Below the pieces are notes generated by a model. The model saw nothing but the letters and a program-made list of their open reading frames with translations, searched no databases and was not told the DNA's origin. The position numbers and the translations under genes were made by a program. Shown here in pieces: positions 1-13,158 of a DNA stretch of 64,000 nucleotides (the first letter of the stretch is position 1; the number at the start of each line of letters is the position of its first letter). This stretch comes from Colocasia esculenta (lineage: Eukaryota; Streptophyta; Magnoliopsida; Alismatales; Araceae). The DNA lies in the NCBI GenBank assembly GCA_014218235.1, contig CM024761.1, positions 88,785,968-88,849,967 on the forward strand, written 5' to 3'.

Positions 1-3000
1 TGGATAGTATGGCTCATCTATTAGAAGAAAGACAGTGTGAGTTAGTAGTGGAAGTTCCATCAGGTGGTTTCATGCTTACCTCGTGCTATTTAGATGAAGT
101 TCTGATTGCAGTGCAAGGAAATTAATTGCCAGCTAGATTATATGCATTACAGCTGAAAAAATATGATGTGATTTTGGGAATGGATTGGTTAGAGGCCTAT
201 GGAGCAGTAGTGGATTGTAGAAAGAAGAGAGTCAGATTTTGCCAACCCAGTGGAGTAGTGTTTGAGTTTCAAGGTATGCCGTTCTATAGTCCTAAGTTTA
301 TTATTTCTGCACTTAGAGCTAGAAAGTTGATCAATGCTGGGTGTGTAGCATATCTTGCTTCAGTTAGTTTAGTTGGGTCAGATAAGTCTATAGAGATGGT
401 ACCTGTAATCAGAGAATTTGCAGATGTGTTTCCAAAAGAATTGCCAGGGTTAGCTCCACACAGAGAAGTGGATTTTACAGTTGAGTTGCAGCCAGGCAGT
501 ATGCCTATCTCGAAGGCACCTTACAGAATGGCACTGACAGAACTGAAGGAATTAAAGAAGCAGTTGCATGAGCTGTTAGAGAAAGGTTTTATCAGGCCAA
601 GTCATTCGCCATGGGGAGCACCAGTGTTGTTTGTTAGAAAGAAAGATGATAGCTTAAGAATGTGCATAGATTATTGGTAATTAAACAAGGTTACCATCAA
701 GAATAAGTATCCGCTTCCCAAAATTGATTATTTGTTTGACCAGTTACAGTCAGCTAAGGTCTTTTCTAAGATTGATTTGAGATCCAGTTATTATCAGCTG
801 AGGACTAAGGAAGAGGATATTGATAAAATAGCTTTCAGGACTAGATATGGACATTATGAGTTTGTGGTTATGCTGTTTGGACTAACCAATGCACCAGCAG
901 CTTTTATGAATTTGATGAACAAGATATTCCATTCTTATTTGGACCAGTTTATTGTGGTTTTCATTGGTGACATATTGGTGTACTCAGCGTCAGAAGAGAA
1001 GCATGCAGCACATCTGAGTATCACATTACAGACTTTGCGAGATCATCAGTTGTATGGTAAATTTAGTAAATGTGAATTTTGGTTGAAGGAAATACAGTTT
1101 CTGGGTCATGTAATTTTAGGTCAGGGTGTGGCGGTTGGTCCAGCAAAGGTAGAAGCAGTAATGAAATGGGAAGAACTGAGAACAGTGTCAAAAATCAGAA
1201 GTTTTCTAGGTCTGGCAGGTTACTACAGACGGTTCATCCAGAACTTTTTAAAGATAGCAGCACCTATCACAAGATTGACTAGGAAAGGAGTACCTTTTGT
1301 ATGGTTTTCAGATTGCAGGCGCAGCTTTGCAGAGTTGAAGAAGAGGCTTACTACAACACCGATATTGGAGATACTATCAGGTAGTGGAGGATTTGTATTT
1401 TATACAGATGCATCCAGAAGAGGATTGGGAGCAGTGTTAATGCAACATGGTAAAGTAGTGGCATATGCGTCAAGGCAACTGAAGAGGCATGAAGAGAATT
1501 ATCCTACTCATGATTTAGAGCTGGTAGCAGTGGTTTTTGCATTAAAGTTGTGGAGTCATTACCTGTATGGAGAGAGATTTGAAATTTTCACAGATCATAA
1601 GAGCTTAAAGTACATTTTCTCGCAAAAAGACTTAAAATCTGAGGCAGCATAGATGGATGAAATATTTGAAAGATTATGACTTCAGTTTGGCATATCATCC
1701 AGGTAAAGCTAATGTGGTAGTAGACGCACTGAGCAGAAAAGTAGTTATGAGTTATATAATGATCAGAGAATGGAAACTATATGAAAATGTGGCAGAAAAT
1801 TCATTATTTGTGCCAAGTAATCAGCAACGAGCAGTGTTAGCAACCAGTGCAGTGGAGCCTTCTTTATACTGGCAGATAGTGGAAGCGCAGAGAACTGATG
1901 AGAATCTGGTGGACTTTGTCAGAATGGAAGAGGTCACACTAGATGATGACAGCGTGGTCAGACTTAAAGGTCGATTATATGTTCCAGCAGATGCAGAAGT
2001 AAAGCAAAAAGTACTAGAGGAAGCTCACAGGTCGAGGTACACTATTCATCTAGGCAGCACCAAGATGTATCAAGATCTAAAGAAGCATTTTGGTGGCCAA
2101 ATATGAAGAAGGAAATTGCAGAATTTATATCCAGATGTTTGATATGTCAGTAGGTTAAAGCAGAACACCAGAGGCTGGGAGGATTGTTACAGCCATTGCC
2201 TATTCCACAGTGGAAATGGGATGATATAGCCATGGATTTTGTTGTTGGTTTGCCCAAAACAGCAATAGGTCATAATAGTATTTGCGTCTTTGTGGACAGA
2301 TTGACCAAGGTATGCAGGTTATTGGCAATGAGTATGTCATGGACTGTGGATAGATTAGCTAGATTATATGTTGATATAATAGTACCATTGCATGGAATTC
2401 CAGTGACAATTGTCTCAGATAGAGATCCCAGGTTCACTTCATGTTTCTGGAGGAGTCTACAGAGAGTAATTGCCCCAGAATTAAGGTACAGCTCAGCTTA
2501 TCATCCACAGACAGATGGGCAGACAGCAAGGACAATTCAGACTCTAGAAGATATGTTGAGAGCTTGCTGTTTAGCATGGGGAGGTACATGGGAGCACCAC
2601 TTGGGCATGGTAGAATTTGCATATAATAATAGTTATCATGCAAGCATCAGAATGGCACCTTATGAAGCTTCATATGGAAGACCGTGCAGGACACCATTGA
2701 ATTGGCACGAGGTAGGTGAAAGACAAGTCATGGGACCAGAATTGATTCAACAATGCTCAGAAATGGTCAAGTTTATTAAGGAAAAGTTTCAAGCAGCATA
2801 GAGTCGTCAGAAAAGTTATGCAGGTAGCCGACACAGGCCATTGCAGTTTGAAGTTGGTGATTATGTATTTTTTAGAGTTTCTCCTACCAAAGGTGTGCTA
2901 AGGTTTAGAAAGAAAGGTAAATTAAGTTCGAGATATGTTGGTCCATTCTAGATTGTGGAAAGAATTGGTGAAACAGCTTACAAAGTAGATTTACCAGCCG

Positions 3001-3272
3001 ACTTCACATACGCACATGATGTATTTCATGTTTCTATGCTCAAAAGGTATATTCGAGATCCCTCCCAGATAGTCAGCTATCAGTGAGATGATCTAAATCC
3101 AGACATGTCTTTGCCAGAGTATCTAGTATAGATAACAAGACGCAGAATCCAGAAGTTGAGAAATAAAGAGATTGAATGAGTAAAGATCATATGGGAAAAC
3201 TGACAAGGTGGAGAGGACACATGGGAACTAGTAGAGGAAATGAAGAAAGCATATCCATACTTGTTTGAGTAA
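1..3272 (+). pseudogene. Ty3/gypsy chromovirus pol, decayed (gypsy-1)
   Basis: Remnant of a retrotransposon polyprotein, entering from outside the window. Domain order is protease end with YDVILGMDWL (about 160-190), RT (about 400-1100, FGLTNAPAAFM visible), RNase H (about 1390-1640, YTDAS), integrase zinc finger and core (about 1980-2800, SSAYHPQTDGQ), and a C-terminal chromodomain-like tail ending LFE and TAA at 3270-3272. This order is that of Tekay/Del chromoviruses. The frame is broken by stops at 123, 678, 2151 and 2799 and several more after 2940, and by single-base shifts near 1635 and 2093. The RT catalytic motif reads FIGDILVYS, so one catalytic Asp is Gly. Most stops fit C-to-T change at CAA, CAG or CGA codons. 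The copy is dead; the family call is firm. Confidence 0.93.
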
Positions 3273-3360
3273 GCCTTTAATTCTTTTAGGTGATAGTACG
3301 ATGCTTATTTCATTGAAAATTTTTGTGTCGAGCTTTCTTTCTAAATTTCGAGGAAGAATT

Positions 3361-3379
3361 TTCTTTTAGGTGATAGTAA
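3361..3379 (+). promoter_or_regulatory. Degenerate polypurine tract of gypsy-1
   Basis: It lies directly before the LTR start TGTAGCG and after a stretch resembling the TTCGAGGA(C)GAA motif that precedes the PPT in Tekay-type elements (3346-3360). The purine run is eroded. The same 18 bases occur 80 bases upstream at 3281-3298. Confidence 0.55.
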
Positions 3380-3563
3380 TGTAGCGTATTGACCGTTCGG
3401 ATCGGGGTTTAGCAGTTGTGGTGACCAATGTGTGGCCCATAGTCTATGTTTGAGGTGTTTGGCAGGTTGCGAGGCTTCGTGGGCCAAGAGTTTGGGCCCA
3501 AAGCATTCGCTGGTTCACTGTTTGTGAATGCAACAGAGCTGGGCGTCGTGTTTTGAATGCGAC
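3380..3563 (+). mobile_element. Gypsy-1 3' LTR, first segment
   Basis: Begins TGTAGCGTATTGACC just after the PPT. It is interrupted at 3563 by a solo LTR and resumes at 6985. It holds the first part of a cluster of GCGAC-type motifs. Pieces 3380-3563, 6985-8695 and 15621-15840 together make an LTR of about 2.1 kb. Confidence 0.75.
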
Positions 3564-6500
3564 TGTGACGACCCTCATTATACCGGTACGGTTATACCAA
3601 CCCACGTCGGTATAGCAAGCGTCATCACAGTGGGACATTTACCCAAACGATACAAACAGCTGAGATACACGCGAATATACAACAGAGTAGCGGAAGTAAA
3701 AGACAACTGTCTTCATTCATTCATCATCCACATTAAACATACATGAAATTTGCAATTAAAATTAAGAGCTAAAAGTTCACATAATTTAAATTTCTGAAAA
3801 TTTAATACATGGATGTCCACAATAATGCCTTTTTCCATGATAAACTAATACAATATTCAAGTTCTTACATACTATGAAAACACAAAAGGGGTACACTGCT
3901 CCAACAATCTAAACTCCGCACTCGGAGTCCGTCTCTACCGTCTCCTCCACGAGAGTCTCGTCACCGTCTATACCTGTACGCCGAAGCAAGAAGTGAGTCT
4001 TAAAGACTCAGCAAGCAACACTACTCATAACATACACGTATAAGTCATAGCGGTTTCTACATGCACATTCACAAATTTCAACATATGGCATGCTAGTCAT
4101 TTGAAAGTTGCAACCTATCATGAAAGTTCTACAATTTAATACATGGATCATGCTTTCAGATTTCTAAGAATAAAACTTACCTATCACATGCTCTCTATTC
4201 AATTTACTCGTGAAATTTTGCCTTTAAAGAACCAAGACATGAGAGCTACCAACATGAACACTGTGCATATATGAAGGGAAAACACAACTAGCATGGTTTT
4301 ACATGTTCCTAAGCACATACATAGACATTTTCACATGCTTTAAGTTGCTGGTTTCACATGGTTTAATGGCTGTAAACCTACACATGAGAGCTACAATGTT
4401 GTTTAAAACATACCATGTGAACAACCAATCATGCTATTTTGTACACGTGCTCATCAATTATCCCTAACATGGATTCTAGGCATTTTCGCACATAAAAACA
4501 TGATGATAACAGCATGAAATTACTGATTTCACATGGTTTCAGATTTGTCTCACATGGATTTCAATGTCATATTCTCACATTTTTAGTTTCACATTTTCTT
4601 TACACAAGTTTCCAATTCACATGGTTGCACTTTGCACATACACATTTCACATTGTTCACTTACACATTAACACATGAACACATACACATTACACATTACA
4701 CATTCACATTTTAGGTGCCGTGACACATAGTCCAAACCACCAAAGAAGGACATATACACATCACATTACACATAGACGCCATCTAGGCATTACAATGGCG
4801 ACTCTTGGATTGCGCAGACCGGGAGAACAAGTCTCCACCCTAACCAGTGGTACTTGTCCACCTCCAGGATTTCCCCCTAATGCCCTTAGGGTCACTTACA
4901 CATTAAACTTTCTCAGGGGGACTTTTCCCTGATACAGTTCTACTGCCCTCTACGGAAGCAGTGTCACATTGGCACAGTTACACATTTACACATTTTACCG
5001 ATTTTACACATGGTTTTACACATCACTTTTCATCCCATTCACTTTCTCACTCACATGCATATCTCTATTTTCCTGACATGACACTACAGATTTCAGGAGT
5101 TTAACACACAGTAAATTCACCAATCAGGTTGGGTTTAAACGATATCTAATCACTTTACGGTGACATGCATAAATTTTTACATTTCACATGGAAAAAAAAA
5201 TGCATAACTCCTTATACACTGGTCCAAATGACCTGGAAATTTAACCACATGCTATTTTCGGGTTCAAGATCATACATTCAATTTTTCAGATTTTTCTGAG
5301 CTAAATAGAATTTACAAAAAATCAAATACCTATTTAGCATGCCATTCATAATTTAAGTTGACATGGAGTTTAACACCATCATACATTTTTGCCACTTACT
5401 GTCTGAACCCTAACATGCCCATAATCATAGAATTTCTTTAGAGTTTTCTGAGCAACATACCATTTTCTCAAGGTTTTATAACCCTACACATGCTTTTCTA
5501 AATTCAATTTCAGAAAGCGTAATAATTCAGATAAGCATGGAGAATTTTCCAAAATTTCTGAACAGAGACTAATTGTTATATGCATGATCTGAAAATACAA
5601 AATTACCCTAAATCATACAACCATAGATCGATCACAACAATTCTTTCTTGCATGCCTTTTTATTTACCGAACCGAAATTAATAGCAATTTATGCAAGCAT
5701 GGACAATTTATCAAAATTTGAGTACACATATACTGATCCACTAACTTCATGATCTGACGAAACTTAGGGCACTCAGACTAGTCCTAATCATAAAACATGG
5801 ATTGGCAAGATCACCAACAAATCATGCTTGAAATTTCATGGGATAATAATCTCTAACATTCACCACCACACATCATGACTCATCCACACACCACATTTAC
5901 CAGTATACATAGTGTATAGGGTTACCATATATCCTCATCACGGAAAACCCATCGAAAATAGTAGTATAGAAGGAGAGAACAGGCTTCTGTTCTGTCCTGA
6001 AGAACTAGACGTCAAGCTCTGGCCGTCAAAAGGAGGTTAACGGCATGATCGCTTGCCGTTAAGTTCAAGTCTGTGCAAAACACAGACCCGAGCTCTCAAG
6101 TTGGGGTGAATTTGGGGGTCAAGGACACGAAGAAAAATACACAAAAATGTTAAAACCATCCTAGACTCATACGGGAACCTTATGGTAGGGTCACTTGCCT
6201 CTAGAAAATTGCTCCAATGAATCTAAATGCTCGGAGAAGCTCTCCTTGGGCCGTCCCAAGAAGTGCAGAAATGTCCTCCAAGATCTCCTTCCTCCGGGCT
6301 CTTAGATGATCTCCACAGCAAAGAAATGTCGGGGAGGCCTTCCTCGATGATCCCTCTAGCCTCCAGTTGCAGTAGAACGCCGGACAAAGCTTCAGAAGTT
6401 CGGATTTTGGGCTGCAAAGATGGGGTTTTCTCACAGTCCGAAATAGGGGTTTTCTCTCTTCTTCCTCTCTTGCAAAAGGGTGAAGAGAGGGGTTGGGGAG

Positions 6501-6984
6501 CAGATTCGGGTTTAGACATATGGGAGAGGCTTCTCTTCCACTCAGAGGGTGACAAGATGGCTCTCAGAGCCGTTGGGGATAGCTCCCCAATGGGTGAGCT
6601 ACCTTGTTTCTGGAATTTCTGGCTCTGCAACGCATGCAGGTCAGAGAAATCGCGTCCACATCGTTAGACGCTAGGATTAGTGTTGGCGTCCATGGGTGGA
6701 TGCTGACACCTCATCGACGTCCTGATATTGACGCCAATCTGGCCTTCGGCCAGAACTCTAAAACATGCAGAAAACTATGCATGCCATGCATATATACATG
6801 CAATATGTATATGGTAGTGTATCCATACTATCACCATTCAATACATGCATTATTTACATCTAGTATAAACACATGCACACGTAATTGTACTAATTAATAC
6901 GTACGTAAATATGTATATACATACACAAGCACAAATATACACACACAAATACAAATAATGCGACGGAAATTCGAGGGCCTTACA
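3564..6984 (-). mobile_element. Solo LTR, gypsy-3/4 family, 3.4 kb
   Basis: The terminal sequences TGTGACGACCC and GAGGGCCTTACA match the LTR ends of gypsy-3 (38703-41998), and the interior is collinear with it. Examples are the conserved block about 4810-4930 and the inverted-motif clusters about 6010-6060 and 6650-6760. It is flanked by a perfect 5-bp duplication GCGAC at 3559-3563 and 6985-6989, with no internal region, PBS or PPT, so it is a solo LTR left by LTR-LTR recombination. It sits in the gypsy-1 3' LTR. One hairpin arm near 6651-6672 reads TAGACGC where gypsy-3 has TGGACGC. Open frames inside are not genes. Confidence 0.93.
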
Positions 6985-8695
6985 GCGACGGTCCAGGGCG
7001 TCGCGTTCTGGTTACCGCTGCTGAGGGTCTTCGTGTGCATGCCCGCTGCATGGCACACGCTGGGCGGCCTGCTGGCGTCAACAATGAGAAGGTGATGACC
7101 TAAACCGTCGTGTTTAGGTCGCGATGGCAGAGTGTGTTGCATTCTCAATGCTAAAGGGTTATTACCCTAGGTCGGCCAAACAGAGCTCAACAAGCTCTGC
7201 TCGGCCAGGAGAGGGTTTTTGCGGTGGATTTTGGGCGGTTCGAGGTTCTGATGCTGTTTTTGGCGTGATCTCACCGTGAGGACGTAGTACGGAACGGGCG
7301 AAACGTCAGGGTATCGCCGTTCTTTGTGTTCTTCACGAGGGTAGGGAGATTCTACCCTGTTTCTCGTCGTAGATTGCATGTTTAGCATGTTTAGCTTGTT
7401 TCATATGCTATAGACAGTAGATACCATGCTAGTGTAGTGCTTAGAGCATGTATATTTGTGTTTCATGGTAGTTAGCATGGTTTGTATGGGGATTCCGAAG
7501 ATGGAACCCCGGATTTAGGTCATTATCTGTGAAGGCGACGAACTTGACTGTCGTGATCAAAACGCGATAGCCCGACCCATCGCGTTCTTCTTCAGAACGC
7601 GCTGTATCGAGGCGTCGCATTCTAAAGCTGATAGTGGACCCCGTCACGTTAAGGATTCCGATGGCAATGGGCTTGTGCTTGGTTATGTAATTATCGAATT
7701 ATCCTTATTTATTGTGCATGGCAATGGTAAGCGGTGCATCGGCACTTGTGGAGTTCAAGGACCGTGGTGTTTCTGTGGTTTGTGTGATGTTCTCATGGTT
7801 TGTGTGTGTGTGGCGAGTAGTACGACACCTACCATGGTTACCTCTCTAGTTGGGAGCCCCAGGTTTTGTGTGAGGCAGGCACGTTAGTGCTCGGGGCTTG
7901 TCCTGATACTTGTGTACCGTCGAGGTCTGTGTCGTCTTCCTAGACACCCTCACTCTTGTGTAGAGTTGTACGTCTAGCTGAGGGAAAGATGACAGAGGGA
8001 CAACGACTTGTAAGAGTTTGTGTTTGGTCGCTTGTAGCGCACTCGTGGATGGGGGTTAAGGACACCAGTAGACGTACTGGGCCCCAGCTAGTCCTGTTTT
8101 CTAGTGCCTCACTTTAGGGAGCTCGGGTCGGAGTCCCTAAAGGTGCTAGGCAAGGGCCTACGGTAGTGTGGTCTGCAGGAGTGGTGTTGGTTGGTCTCCA
8201 CAGTTCTTTGGTTTGTTGTGGTGGAGCGGCAGCTGGATCTTTCGTCCGTGGCTGCGAGACTAAGAGGTAGACCTATGTGGTTTGTCTGGGTTAGTTGCTG
8301 GTGTCGCAAACCAGTCTTCGAGACCCGAGTGTAGTGTTTTCTACTTTAGCACGTACACTTGGACGAGGTTTGCCGTTTACTTATTAAAGGTTGATTTTTG
8401 TTAATAGCATGAGATAATTGTTATTTACAGCTTTAATACCATGTGTAGCTATTTCTATAAATTGCCTAGTGTAGCTTCTTGTTACTACACTTGTGAGTTT
8501 GTTTTGTGCGGCTTTTGGGGAGTTTCCCTACTGAGCCTATGACTTGTGAGGTCACCCCTACTTCTTCTAGGTGAGGGAGAGCAAGAGGCTTTTCGTCCTT
8601 CGTCTAGTTCGGAGCCGTGTCGTAGCGGAGTTGGGCCCTCACCACTAGCGGTGTGATCTTTACTTTTGTTCTCCTCGGGGTATGCCCAGGTTACT
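6985..8695 (+). mobile_element. Gypsy-1 3' LTR, second segment
   Basis: Continuation of the gypsy-1 LTR between the solo LTR and the Athila-like element. It carries GCGTCGCGTTCTG-like motifs at about 6985-7025 and 7555-7655. No coding capacity is supported; the short frames here are chance. It resumes at 15621. Confidence 0.75.
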
Positions 8696-10170
8696 TGATA
8701 GCCCACGAATGCGTCGTTAAACACGTGACCAACAATCTCAAATAATCGGCCTACACTAAATATTTTAACAGTAGTTAAGTGGTGAGACCGAGTCGAATCT
8801 ACGGGGAAAAAGATTTTAGCTTTGAAAACCTTGGGCTTTTAGTTGAGAAAATAAAGTGATGTTATTAAAACTACGATGCACAAAATAAATCTACACTACC
8901 GAGAATGATTAAGAATGAGAATAGAATAGATAGAAAGAGAGAACATAAACTACTAAAAAGCAACTCCACTAATCAAGCTCGCAGTCAATAATAAACGTGC
9001 ATGAATAATAAATACAACTGATGAAGAAAATAGAATTAGAAGAGCTTTGGCTAGACGAAATCCCGACGACGGCGGTGTGCGAACACGTGATCCGACCCTT
9101 TGATGACGACGACATTCCAGCAAATCTCTTCCTTGGACTTGATGATGATGGGAGAGAGAAAAAGAAGAGAGAGAGAGAAAGAAATATCGAGAGAGAAAAT
9201 AAAAACAGAGAGAGAGAGAGAGAGAGCACGTGTGAGAAGAGAGAGAAGAGGGAGAAGAGAGAAAAGAGAGAGAGGAGAGAGAGCGCAAATAGGAGAGAGA
9301 GATAGGAGAGAGAACGGTGGGAGAGATAGGAGAGAAGAGAGATGAGAGCGCAAGAGAAGAGAGAGAGGAGAGAGAGCGCGAGAGAGAGAGCATGCGAGAG
9401 AGAGAAGGGAGAGCGCTGAGAGAGGAGAGAGAGCGCGCGGCGCGAGAGGAGGCGCTGCGCCTCTATGTGCATGCATGCACGTAGGGGCAGCGGCAGGGGC
9501 GGCCTGGGCGAGGCCGGGCGGATCCCAGCGGGGCAGGCGGTGCGGCTGGCGGGGCGGGCGCGCTCGGGCACGGGGCAGCAGGCGGGGCACTGTGCGTGCA
9601 CCGGTTGGGGGCGTGCGGGCCGCACCGGGGCGCACTTCTGCTGCTGTGCTGCTTCTGCTGTGCGAGAAAGAGAGAGACCGGGAGAGGGAGAAGAAAGGCC
9701 GAAGAGAGGAGGAAGAAGAAGAGGAGGAAGAGAAAGAGGAGGGGAAGAGGGTGTGTGCGTAGGAGAGAGAATAGAGAGAAAGTGAGGGGGAGAATAAAAA
9801 GAATAGCATCCGAGAGAGAGGGGGAGTTTATAAAATGGTAGAGAAAGAGAGGAAGGGGGAGAGAATAAAGGAAAGAGAGATTTTTGGAAAATAGGAGAGG
9901 AGATTTTTAAAATGAGAAAGTGTTTTTGAAAAGAAAGAGAGAGAGGGAATATTAAAAAAAAATAGAATCTTCATTATTCTCTCTTGATCCAATCAAATTT
10001 ATTGGCCCATTTGACACTTCATTTCTTGGCCCATTAATCCTGCAAATACCACACAACAGAGATTTAATCAATTATCGTCCATGTAATCCAATGTTAATAG
10101 AAATTTATGAATTTATCAAGTATTTGTCAATAAAATGGCACGATTATTCATAACAATTCTGAGATTATCA
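8696..10170 (-). repeat. 3' LTR of the Athila-like element
   Basis: Direct repeat of 14133-15620. It contains a roughly 320-base GA-rich tract, a GC-rich core (about 9470-9660) and a second GA-rich tract to about 9960. A TATAAA on the minus strand (9827-9832) could be the promoter. Reading frames here translate to repetitive Arg-Glu or Ser-Leu strings and are not genes. Confidence 0.92.
9145..9465. repeat. GA/CT-rich simple-sequence tract
   Basis: Nearly continuous GAGA runs on the plus strand, CT on the coding strand of the element. A matching tract lies in the other LTR at about 14585-14885; the two differ mainly in GA repeat number. Confidence 0.9.
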
Positions 10171-10183
10171 CATCCCCCAACTT
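10171..10183 (-). promoter_or_regulatory. Polypurine tract of the Athila-like element
   Basis: On the minus strand AGTTGGGGGATG directly precedes the LTR start TGATAATCTCAG. A similar CCCCCAACTT string recurs on the plus strand near 11002 and 11934. Confidence 0.7.
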
Positions 10184-11265
10184 ACTCATTGCTAGTCCCT
10201 TAGCAATGCACACAACTGAATAATTGGGACTAACAAAAACTCAAAACATCATTTTCCATGTCAAGAAAGCAGAGATGAGACTGATCAACAATAAGTATTT
10301 ACAGTTCTAGTAGCAAGTATCAAAGATGAAAATGTCAGTTCATGTTATTAAACAGTTCCTCAAAATACACTTGAAATTATCATTTCCTTCATGAATGTAC
10401 TTGTGATCAATAAGCATTACTCAGATAGAGCATGAGCTTTTTACCTATTACTTAGAGATGATATCAACTCTACACTCCTTAAATCCAATCCTCGAATTAC
10501 AGGTAGCTTTCACTCTGCCTTTTTTGTCTCTTCATTTCATTTTATTTTATTTTTTTCAACTTGGATATCCTTTCACCGTTTGACGCAAACTTCTACACTT
10601 CTTGAGGTGCCGAAGCCCGGTTACTAAGCTAGGGATTTCCTTCTTCATTTTGTCATTCATTTTTTTTTTCATAACTTGCAGGCAGGTAGCTTTTTCCCCA
10701 CGATTAGTTTTCAATAAGAGTGTAGAATGTCAATCCTCAACATGAGTATTAGGTAAAACTCTCATCACCCTCATGAATGACACTTATTCATCATGTAATT
10801 CATGTGTGTAGAAAATTTCAAATGTAGTTTGAGGAAAATGCTAAGAACATAACTACAAAATTCATCCTTTAACGTACCACTAGCACAAGTATATACTTAG
10901 AGTAAAATCATTCTAGAATGAGGTGTTCTTTTCATGAAAAATGATACATGAAGTATAATGTTTGTGATGTTTAGCAGGATTTTAAAAATTGAAAGATTTC
11001 CCTCCCCCAACTTGAATGACATTGTCCTCAATGGTATAAAAGTAATGAAAATAGAATAAAGCCAAGGTAAGTTAAGAAAGGAGAGATGCAACCTGATGAT
11101 CACATGAGGGTGGTTGTACACTAGCTTCATCAAAGGTAATGAGCCTTCAAAAACCTAGAACATAATAGAAAAGAAGAAATAAGTTAAATATCCTAAAAAT
11201 ATTGGGCTGCCTCCCAATAAGCGCTAAATTTAATGTCTTCAGCCAGACACATGGAGGTAACAGCC

Positions 11266-13158
11266 TCACGTAACACCACCAATCAATTGACGCCAAATTC
11301 TTGCTTTGTAAGGCATCATTAGCCATGGTGGGTCAAGTGGTCCACACGTACCTTGTAGATCAGTAAGTGATAGATAAACTGAGGCACTCAAGATCATATC
11401 TTCAATTAAGAAATTTTCATTTGGACACTTAAAATCTTGGTATGTGTTGAACACATCAATGCGGACTTGATTATTTTCACCATTTTCACCCACAACTTCC
11501 ATTTTTAGATCCTCTTTCATGATATTCAGGTCAGATTTAGTTGAATGCTCAGAGGATTGTTTGAACTCCACAGGCTGACTTGTGTCAAAAATAGTAGCAT
11601 GATCTGGAATGAAATGGATATGACTTTCAACACAAGGATGCTTAAAAGGTTCAAGTGTAGTTGACCAATCTGCTAGTGATAGCATGTCCATAAACATGTT
11701 GGATTTGCCAAGGTCAGGGAGAGGTAGGAGTTCCATGTCTTTCTTGACATCACGAGAGACCCAGTCAATGTGGACTTCAGGCAGAATTTCTAATTCATCT
11801 CTTACCCAATAAGAATGATTGATGATTACACCCAGCTCTTTCTCCACACTCACCTCTTCTCTGTCATCCACTTGAAATAATGTCACATCAAACTTGGACC
11901 TATCATCTAGATGACATTCTTTTTCGTCTCCCCCCAACTTGAGTTCAGCTAACTCACTAGAGCTTTCCTCAAGTATGACATTATGGATGGAGTCTTCTTG
12001 ATGATCAGTTTCAAGTTGGGCCAAGACTTTGGATTGATTTTCAGTGGCACCCATCTCCTCCTGATTTGACTCATTAATATTATCTCTCATTTTCTAAGTG
12101 GGCGTGTCCACAATCATGTTGGACTGGGAAGTTGTAGATGGAATTTGAGAGTCAAATTGTTGGTCACAATCAAGATAATGATGTTCATATTTGTCAGTGG
12201 GTTGGCATGATGACTGACTATCTTGCCTCCTTCTGATTTCCATCAGTTGAGTAATCAAGAGGTCAGTTTTGACAAATGATTGCTCCAATTCTTGTTGTTG
12301 TTGGGTGAATGTTTGCTCAAAGACTTGTTGGTTATCATAGATTTTTTGCATAAATTTCCCAAATTGATCATCAAATAGGCCTGATTGTGAGGGAGATGTA
12401 TAAGTGGATTGTGGATATACATGTCCCTCATGTTGGCTTTTGTCATGAATATTAATTTGGCATTGGGCCCAATGTTGAAAGTTGTGGATAGGTGGACTTT
12501 GGGCTTGGGCCAGAATAGGTTGATCTCTAAGTGTTAAATGTGGCATTACTTCTCCAAGTGGTTGGAAGGGTGTGCATTCAGGAGCATTTGTTAAGCACAC
12601 CGGCAGATCAATGCCAAAAAATTTTGATCGAACCATGATATAATTTCGGCACCTACCTTGAATTTCCCCTTGAGGATCTTGATGGAGTAAACTCAAATTT
12701 TCAGGGGAGACACCTTGGTCAACTTTTGAGTAAGGAGTGGGTGTGGATAACACTTGAAAGGTTTGGGTCTGTTCTTGGGTTGAGGGAGGTGATGAGATGT
12801 AAAGTGGGTCAACATATTTCCTCCACCCTGAATCATACATGTGATCTTTAATTGTGTGACCATGAATCAGATGGGCTTGAGTCCATTTGGAGCCATTGGA
12901 CTGGTAAGTAGAGGTTGATGGATAAAGTGGGTTAGGTTGAGAGTGAATACCATAATGGGCTGATCCAATTTGCCCAATTGATGTGCCAATTTCATAACCA
13001 TGATTGTCAACCCACATAAATCCTTTTTTATTTTTATTTTTATTATTTTTTTGTTTTGAAATATTTGATTTTTTTATTTTCAAATAAGTTAGCAAACAAT
13101 TAATCCTATGACACCTAAGGTTCCCTAGGACATAAACATTTGATTTCTCACTAATCAA
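11266..13158 (-). pseudogene. Single long ORF of the non-autonomous element, split by one TAG
   Basis: Two open frames, 12094-13158 (354 codons) and 11266-12090 (274 codons), lie in the same frame, separated only by TAG (12094-12096) and one AAA codon. They therefore look like one protein of about 630 residues with a nonsense mutation or readthrough site. The N-terminal 47 residues are Lys/Asn-rich and AT-rich; a later Met begins MWVDNHGYE. The middle is Pro/Ser/Gln-rich; a Gln-rich probable coiled coil lies near residues 270-320. The second half is acidic. I see no zinc knuckle, DTG protease motif or RT motif. The function is unknown; a Gag-like or packaging role is only a guess. Confidence 0.55.

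Noticed and set aside
8953..9841. Overlapping long frames on both strands over the GA-rich region, and again at 14406-15442
   Set aside because: They translate to Arg/Glu or Ser/Leu repeats from GA/CT tracts inside an LTR; no real gene.
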